NCBI GenBank assembly: GCA_023384315.1
Contig: JAHDWY010000143.1
Coordinates: 1 to 8,794 of the forward strand
Length of the DNA: 8,794 nucleotides
From: Candidatus Hydrogenedentota bacterium
Lineage (GTDB): Bacteria > Hydrogenedentota > Hydrogenedentia > Hydrogenedentales > SLHB01
Direction of reading: 5' to 3'
Part shown: positions 6,144-8,794 of the stretch, one piece after another
Layout: each line of letters starts with the position of its first letter
Position numbering within the stretch: the first letter of the stretch is position 1
Notes under the pieces: generated by a model
The model's database searches: none
What the model saw: the letters and a program-made list of their open reading frames with translations, nothing else
What the model was told of the DNA's origin: nothing
Program-made: the position numbers and the translations under genes

Positions 6144-6875
6144 ATGAGCGGCGGTATTCGCGTCACAGTTTGGAACGAAGGCGTCCACGAGAAGGAAGTG
6201 GAGGAAGTCCGGAAGCTCTACCCCAATGGCATGGGCACCCAGATCGCCGGATACCTCTCTGGCAAAGACGGCATCGCCACCGTCCAGGTCTCCGAGCTGG
6301 ACCACAAGGAGCAGGGGCTACCGGACGCGGTACTCGAGTCAACCGACGTGATGACTTGGTGGGGGCATACCGCTCATGACAAAGTCTCGGACGAGAATGT
6401 CGCGCGCGTCCATCAGCGTGTCCTCGACGGCATGGGATTGGTCGTGCTCCATTCTGGACACCACTCCAAGATCTTCCGGAAACTGATGGGCACCAGTTGC
6501 GACCTCAAGTGGCGTGACATCGGAGAGCGCGAGCGCATCTGGGTCGTCGATCCTTCCCATCCCATCGCGGAGGGATTGCCCGAATACTTTGAGTTGCCGC
6601 GTACCGAGATGTACGGCGAACACTTCGACATTCCCCAACCCGACCGCCAGGTCTTCCTCAGTTGGTTTCAAGGCGGCGAGGTCTTTCGCAGCGGATGCTG
6701 CTGGCACCGTGGCAAGGGCAAGATCTTCTACTTCCGGCCCGGACATGAAACGCTCCCCATTTACTACGACGAGAACGTGCTGCGCGTCATCTACAACGCG
6801 GTCAAATGGGCTGCCCCAACCGGTGTCAAGACCGTCACCCGCGGAAATGTCCAGCCGCTGGAGGACGTGAAGTAG
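6144..6875 (+). CDS. ThuA-domain protein (trehalose-utilisation-like)
   Basis: This 243-residue cytoplasmic protein of the ThuA family has a class-I glutamine-amidotransferase-like fold. Visible marks are RVTVWNEG at the first strand (6-13), DVMTWWGHTAHDKVSDE (68-84), LVVLHSGHHSKIFRKLMG (99-116), DPSHPIAEGLPEYFEL (136-151), RTEMYGEHFDIP (153-164), and the end region WHRGKGKIFYFRPGHET (187-203) followed by a final helix to KWA. The length is normal for the family. In rhizobia, ThuA works with the dehydrogenase ThuB in trehalose and related disaccharide use; the exact reaction of most relatives is not established. No dehydrogenase is adjacent. The gene is divergent from the SSS symporter, which points to shared control and a sugar-related role. 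The annotated start is supported by GAGGAG; longer starts would add residues unlike the family. Confidence 0.9.
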   Translation: MSGGIRVTVWNEGVHEKEVEEVRKLYPNGMGTQIAGYLSGKDGIATVQVSELDHKEQGLPDAVLESTDVMTWWGHTAHDKVSDENVARVHQRVLDGMGLVVLHSGHHSKIFRKLMGTSCDLKWRDIGERERIWVVDPSHPIAEGLPEYFELPRTEMYGEHFDIPQPDRQVFLSWFQGGEVFRSGCCWHRGKGKIFYFRPGHETLPIYYDENVLRVIYNAVKWAAPTGVKTVTRGNVQPLEDVK

Positions 6876-6887
6876 GTTGTGAATAGC

Positions 6888-6915
6888 GACGCCCGGCGCG
6901 AGCGCACCGGGCGTC
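6888..6915. terminator. Hairpin after the ThuA gene (terminator-like, no T-run)
   Basis: GACGCCCGG (6888-6896) and CCGGGCGTC (6907-6915) form a perfect nine-base GC-rich stem with a ten-base loop, 12 bases after the ThuA stop. Neither side is followed by a T-run, so it is not a classic intrinsic terminator. It could stop or protect transcripts from both convergent genes. Confidence 0.5.
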
Positions 6916-6922
6916 AGGGAGG

Positions 6923-6943
6923 GAGGATTGTCCTGCAATCCTC
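6923..6943. terminator. Second hairpin, overlapping the zinc-ribbon stop codon
   Basis: GAGGATTG (6923-6930) and CAATCCTC (6936-6943) pair perfectly over eight bases around a five-base loop. The stem covers the minus-strand stop codon at 6942-6944. No T-run follows. With the hairpin at 6888-6915 it makes a two-hairpin convergent junction. Confidence 0.45.
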
Positions 6944-7187
6944 AATCAAGCAGCATTCGCGTTGGGGTTTCCTGCGTGGACGACGTCAATCGACTGACAA
7001 GCCGCGAGGCGGCCTGCGCGCCGCTGCGAGTCGAGCGACTGGCCTGGGCGGAGAAGAGTTCAATGTAGCATTCGTCTTCGCAGATGGGGCAGTAGCTGTG
7101 TGTAACGTGCGCAGCGGGTTCGGGCCGCCCGGCAATCCAGTGCCCCTCGCGATGGACCTTCTTGCATTTGCAGCATTGAACCGTCAT
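6942..7187 (-). CDS. Small zinc-ribbon protein (81 residues)
   Basis: This protein probably binds one zinc ion through C5-x2-C8 and C33-x2-C36, with H30 nearby. The order CKCKKVHREGHW followed by THSYCPICEDE resembles the short Cys4 tail (Cys-x2-Cys, Gly-x-Trp, Ser-His-x-x-Cys-Pro-x-Cys) seen at the C-termini of some PAS and receiver proteins; here it stands alone. Residues 48-81 are Ser/Arg/Thr-rich and probably disordered. The ATG at 7187 has GAAAGG (7193-7198) five bases upstream. A plus-strand frame covers the same DNA, but the paired cysteines and ribosome site favour this strand. Convergent with the ThuA gene and divergent from mazG. Role unknown; nucleic-acid or protein binding is possible. 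Confidence 0.75.
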   Translation of the reverse strand: MTVQCCKCKKVHREGHWIAGRPEPAAHVTHSYCPICEDECYIELFSAQASRSTRSGAQAASRLVSRLTSSTQETPTRMLLD

Positions 7188-7200
7188 GCTGACCTTTCTT

Positions 7201-7220
7201 GTTGCACTCTAGTGTGCAAC
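7201..7220. promoter_or_regulatory. Perfect inverted repeat between zinc-ribbon and mazG genes
   Basis: GTTGCAC (7201-7207), six-base spacer, GTGCAAC (7214-7220). The symmetric 20-base site lies 13 bases before the zinc-ribbon ATG, in the gap between divergent genes, where a dimeric regulator could bind. It would also form a hairpin in the zinc-ribbon leader if transcribed. Confidence 0.45.
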
Positions 7221-7231
7221 GCCGCTGAGCA

Positions 7232-7266
7232 GTCATTCGGCCTGTCCCAGCGGACCGCTGAATGAC
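7232..7266. repeat. Second inverted repeat spanning the first possible mazG ATG
   Basis: GTCATTC (7232-7238) and GAATGAC (7260-7266) are perfect seven-base arms 21 bases apart. The right arm contains the ATG at 7262. If that ATG were the start, the stem could hide it; it may instead be an operator in the divergent control region. Confidence 0.35.
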
Positions 7267-7756
7267 GGCTCCTGCGCCACTTCTAACTATCGGCGGAACG
7301 GCGGAAAACTTTAGACACACGGAGCATAAGTTGCACGGAATGTACCCGCACTGGAACAAGACGCCCCAATCCGAGCTGGATTGGTTTGAGGCACTTATCG
7401 CTCTCGCCCGGTATCTGCGCGGACCTGAAGGCTGCCCCTGGGACCGCGAACAGACAGCCCTCGATTTCGGCAAGTATGCGAAGGAGGAGGCCGAAGAACT
7501 GGTAGAAGCATTGGAGCACCACGATAACGGCCACATGGAAGAAGAATTCGGAGACACGCTGTTCGTCATGCTGGCCGCCGCCGCGGCTGCAGAGGCGGAA
7601 GGCCGGTTTACGCTTAAGTCGGCCCTGGAGCGCATTCACGAGAAAATGATTCGCCGGCACGATCACGTCTTCGGCGAGAACAAAGCGAGGACCCCGGAAG
7701 ACGCGATCGCCGCCTGGAACAAGATCAAAGCTCAGGAAAAGAATTCGGCGGGGTAG
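7262..7756 (+). CDS. mazG: MazG-type nucleoside triphosphate pyrophosphohydrolase
   Basis: This protein probably hydrolyses (d)NTPs to the monophosphate and pyrophosphate in the cytoplasm, cleaning up unusual nucleotides. Numbered from the ATG at 7262 (164 residues): GCPWDREQT (57-65) opens the domain; EEAEEL (75-80) and EEEFGDTLF (93-101) supply the ExxE...ExxD metal-binding acids; RRHDHVFGE (131-139) and AWNKIKAQEK (151-160) close it. It has one MazG domain, whereas E. coli MazG has two. The first 23-26 residues do not resemble the family, and a TTG at 7331 has a better ribosome site, so the real protein may have 141 residues. It is convergent with the GCS2-family gene, 24 bases away. No toxin-antitoxin partner is visible, so a housekeeping role is likelier. 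Confidence 0.88.
   Translation: MTAPAPLLTIGGTAENFRHTEHKLHGMYPHWNKTPQSELDWFEALIALARYLRGPEGCPWDREQTALDFGKYAKEEAEELVEALEHHDNGHMEEEFGDTLFVMLAAAAAAEAEGRFTLKSALERIHEKMIRRHDHVFGENKARTPEDAIAAWNKIKAQEKNSAG
7321..7324 (+). promoter_or_regulatory. Ribosome binding site suggesting a TTG start for mazG
   Basis: GGAG six bases before an in-frame TTG at 7331. The ATG at 7262 lacks a good site, and the ATG at 7340 is 15 bases away, which is too far. Confidence 0.4.
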
Positions 7757-7780
7757 TAGGTCGCCCTTCCGTGGCCACCT

Positions 7781-8794
7781 CTACGTGGCGGTGAACATCC
7801 GGCCCTCGGCCAGACAGGCGCAGAGTTCTCCATAGACCGACGCGATGCGTTCGTCCGAGAAATCGCCGTTGCACGCGGCGAGTATCCTGCGCGCAAGACA
7901 GCCTTCCCGAAGCATGAATTGAAGCGGTTCGCGAGCGGGATCGCCGCTGGGCAGCACCGAATCGATCAGGTGCTGCCACAATTCCCCGGCAGTCGCCGCC
8001 TTCGCGCGAAGCCCGAAGGCGTGCAAGTACGAGCGGTTCCGGATCACCGCCGCGTCCCCGGAGCGCATCGTCTCCAGCAGAATCACATAGAGCGGATCGA
8101 CTTCCCACGCTTCCTGTTGCAAGGCATCAATCCATCGGTTCTCCGTCAGGGCGTTCAATACGGCCGCAACGGCGCGCACGATGGCAAGGTCGGCCTTTGG
8201 GCATTCCTGAATGTCGAGCACGCGGATTTCGATGGTGTTCCGGTCGAACCGCGCAATGGCGCCCCGCGCGTTGAGCCACTCTTCCTGCAATATTCCATCG
8301 GGATCGTGGGGCGCGATGTCGTCGTACATGCGCTGCAGTATTTCGACCTCGTATTCCGCTGGATGGAATATCGGCTCGGGAACGATAAACCCCGTGACCG
8401 ACGGGATGCGTTGGCAATTGGTCTGGTAGGCGTCGAGGCGGTTGTCCAGCAGTCCCGTCGCGCCCCGCTCCATGATCGGGGAACTGGCCGCCAGCGCCGG
8501 CATGATCGGCATGAGTAACCGAATCGCCGCGTGCAGTCTCGCGAACTCCGCATCGTCCGCGAAAGGCAGATTCAGGTGGACGCTTTGCAGGTTGGACCAG
8601 CCATGGCCGCGGCATTCGAAAATGCGATTGAAGGACTCGTAGATGGGGCTGTACTCGTGGGGCCAAAGCCGCGTCTCGGTATGGGGATCCATCCAGGGAT
8701 GCATGGCGGTGGGCATCAAACGCGCGCCCATGGGCCGCAGCATTTCATTGATGACGTTCACATGGTCCTGGAACCGGGCGGCAAGTCCGTCCAG
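7781..8794 (-). CDS. GCS2-family carboxylate-amine / glutamate-cysteine ligase (5' partial)
   Basis: This is the C-terminal 338 residues of an ATP-dependent ligase of the GCS2 family (glutamate-cysteine ligase type 2, YbdK-like), which joins an amino-acid carboxylate to an amine. The frame stays open past the GTG at 8761 to the window edge, reading LDGLAARFQDHVNVI, so the start is outside. Family marks in order are GARLMPTAMHPWMDP, ETRLWPHEYSPIY, GWSNLQSVHLNLPF, LAASSPIMERGATGLLDNR, the Arg/Glu-rich active-site strand RFDRNTIEIRVLDIQE and a helical C-terminus. The substrate need not be glutamate plus cysteine; many GCS2 members have unknown partners. Its stop (TAG at 7781) faces the mazG stop. 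A weak five-base stem (7774-7778 with 7785-7789) lies at the junction. Confidence 0.88.
   Translation of the reverse strand: MDGLAARFQDHVNVINEMLRPMGARLMPTAMHPWMDPHTETRLWPHEYSPIYESFNRIFECRGHGWSNLQSVHLNLPFADDAEFARLHAAIRLLMPIMPALAASSPIMERGATGLLDNRLDAYQTNCQRIPSVTGFIVPEPIFHPAEYEVEILQRMYDDIAPHDPDGILQEEWLNARGAIARFDRNTIEIRVLDIQECPKADLAIVRAVAAVLNALTENRWIDALQQEAWEVDPLYVILLETMRSGDAAVIRNRSYLHAFGLRAKAATAGELWQHLIDSVLPSGDPAREPLQFMLREGCLARRILAACNGDFSDERIASVYGELCACLAEGRMFTAT

Noticed and set aside
6879..7265. Plus-strand frame of 128 residues between the ThuA gene and mazG, overlapping the mazG ATG by ATGA
   Set aside because: The spacing would fit an operon, but it is opposite the zinc-ribbon gene, which has paired CxxC motifs and a good ribosome site. 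The plus-strand product has no recognisable features and would run through both hairpins.

Overview
The window is bacterial, GC-rich and densely coded, with no tRNA, rRNA, CRISPR array or insertion sequence that I can see. The gene content is a PilSR-type two-component pair, a sugar-type SSS symporter with small membrane partners, a ThuA-domain protein, a MazG-type pyrophosphohydrolase and a GCS2-family ligase. This suits an environmental Gram-negative lineage, perhaps of the Planctomycetes/Lentisphaerae/Hydrogenedentes kind. That placement is a guess from gene content and is not demonstrated by the sequence.

Layout. (1) 3-2780, plus strand: a membrane sensor kinase whose 5' end lies left of the window, followed without a gap by its sigma-54-dependent response regulator. 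The regulator's GSFTGA loop and C-terminal helix-turn-helix look like PilR. (2) 2781-3088: a roughly 300-base gap between convergent units, with at most one weak small ORF. (3) 3089-5862, minus strand: four genes joined by stop/start overlaps or a 10-base gap, encoding a 520-residue SSS symporter, 96- and 87-residue membrane proteins, and a 216-residue unknown protein containing what looks like an internal duplication. (4) 5863-6143: a divergent control region with repeated CCCCA/TGGGG boxes. (5) 6144-6875, plus strand: a ThuA-domain protein. (6) 6876-6943: two perfect hairpins at the convergent junction with a small zinc-ribbon gene on the minus strand (6942-7187). (7) 7188-7330: a second divergent region with two inverted repeats, leading into mazG (plus strand, to 7756). 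(8) 7781-8794, minus strand: the C-terminal part of a GCS2-family carboxylate-amine/glutamate-cysteine ligase that runs off the right edge.

How the genes may work together. PilS/PilR would sense a membrane or pilus state and switch on sigma-54 promoters, but no target promoter is visible here. The symporter operon and the ThuA gene share one divergent regulatory region, which suggests joint control of uptake and breakdown of a sugar or sugar derivative; the substrate cannot be read from the sequence. The most promising candidate for something undescribed is the four-gene symporter operon, because its three small downstream products are unrecognised and appear translationally coupled to the transporter. 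The zinc-ribbon, MazG and GCS2 genes show no clear link to the rest.
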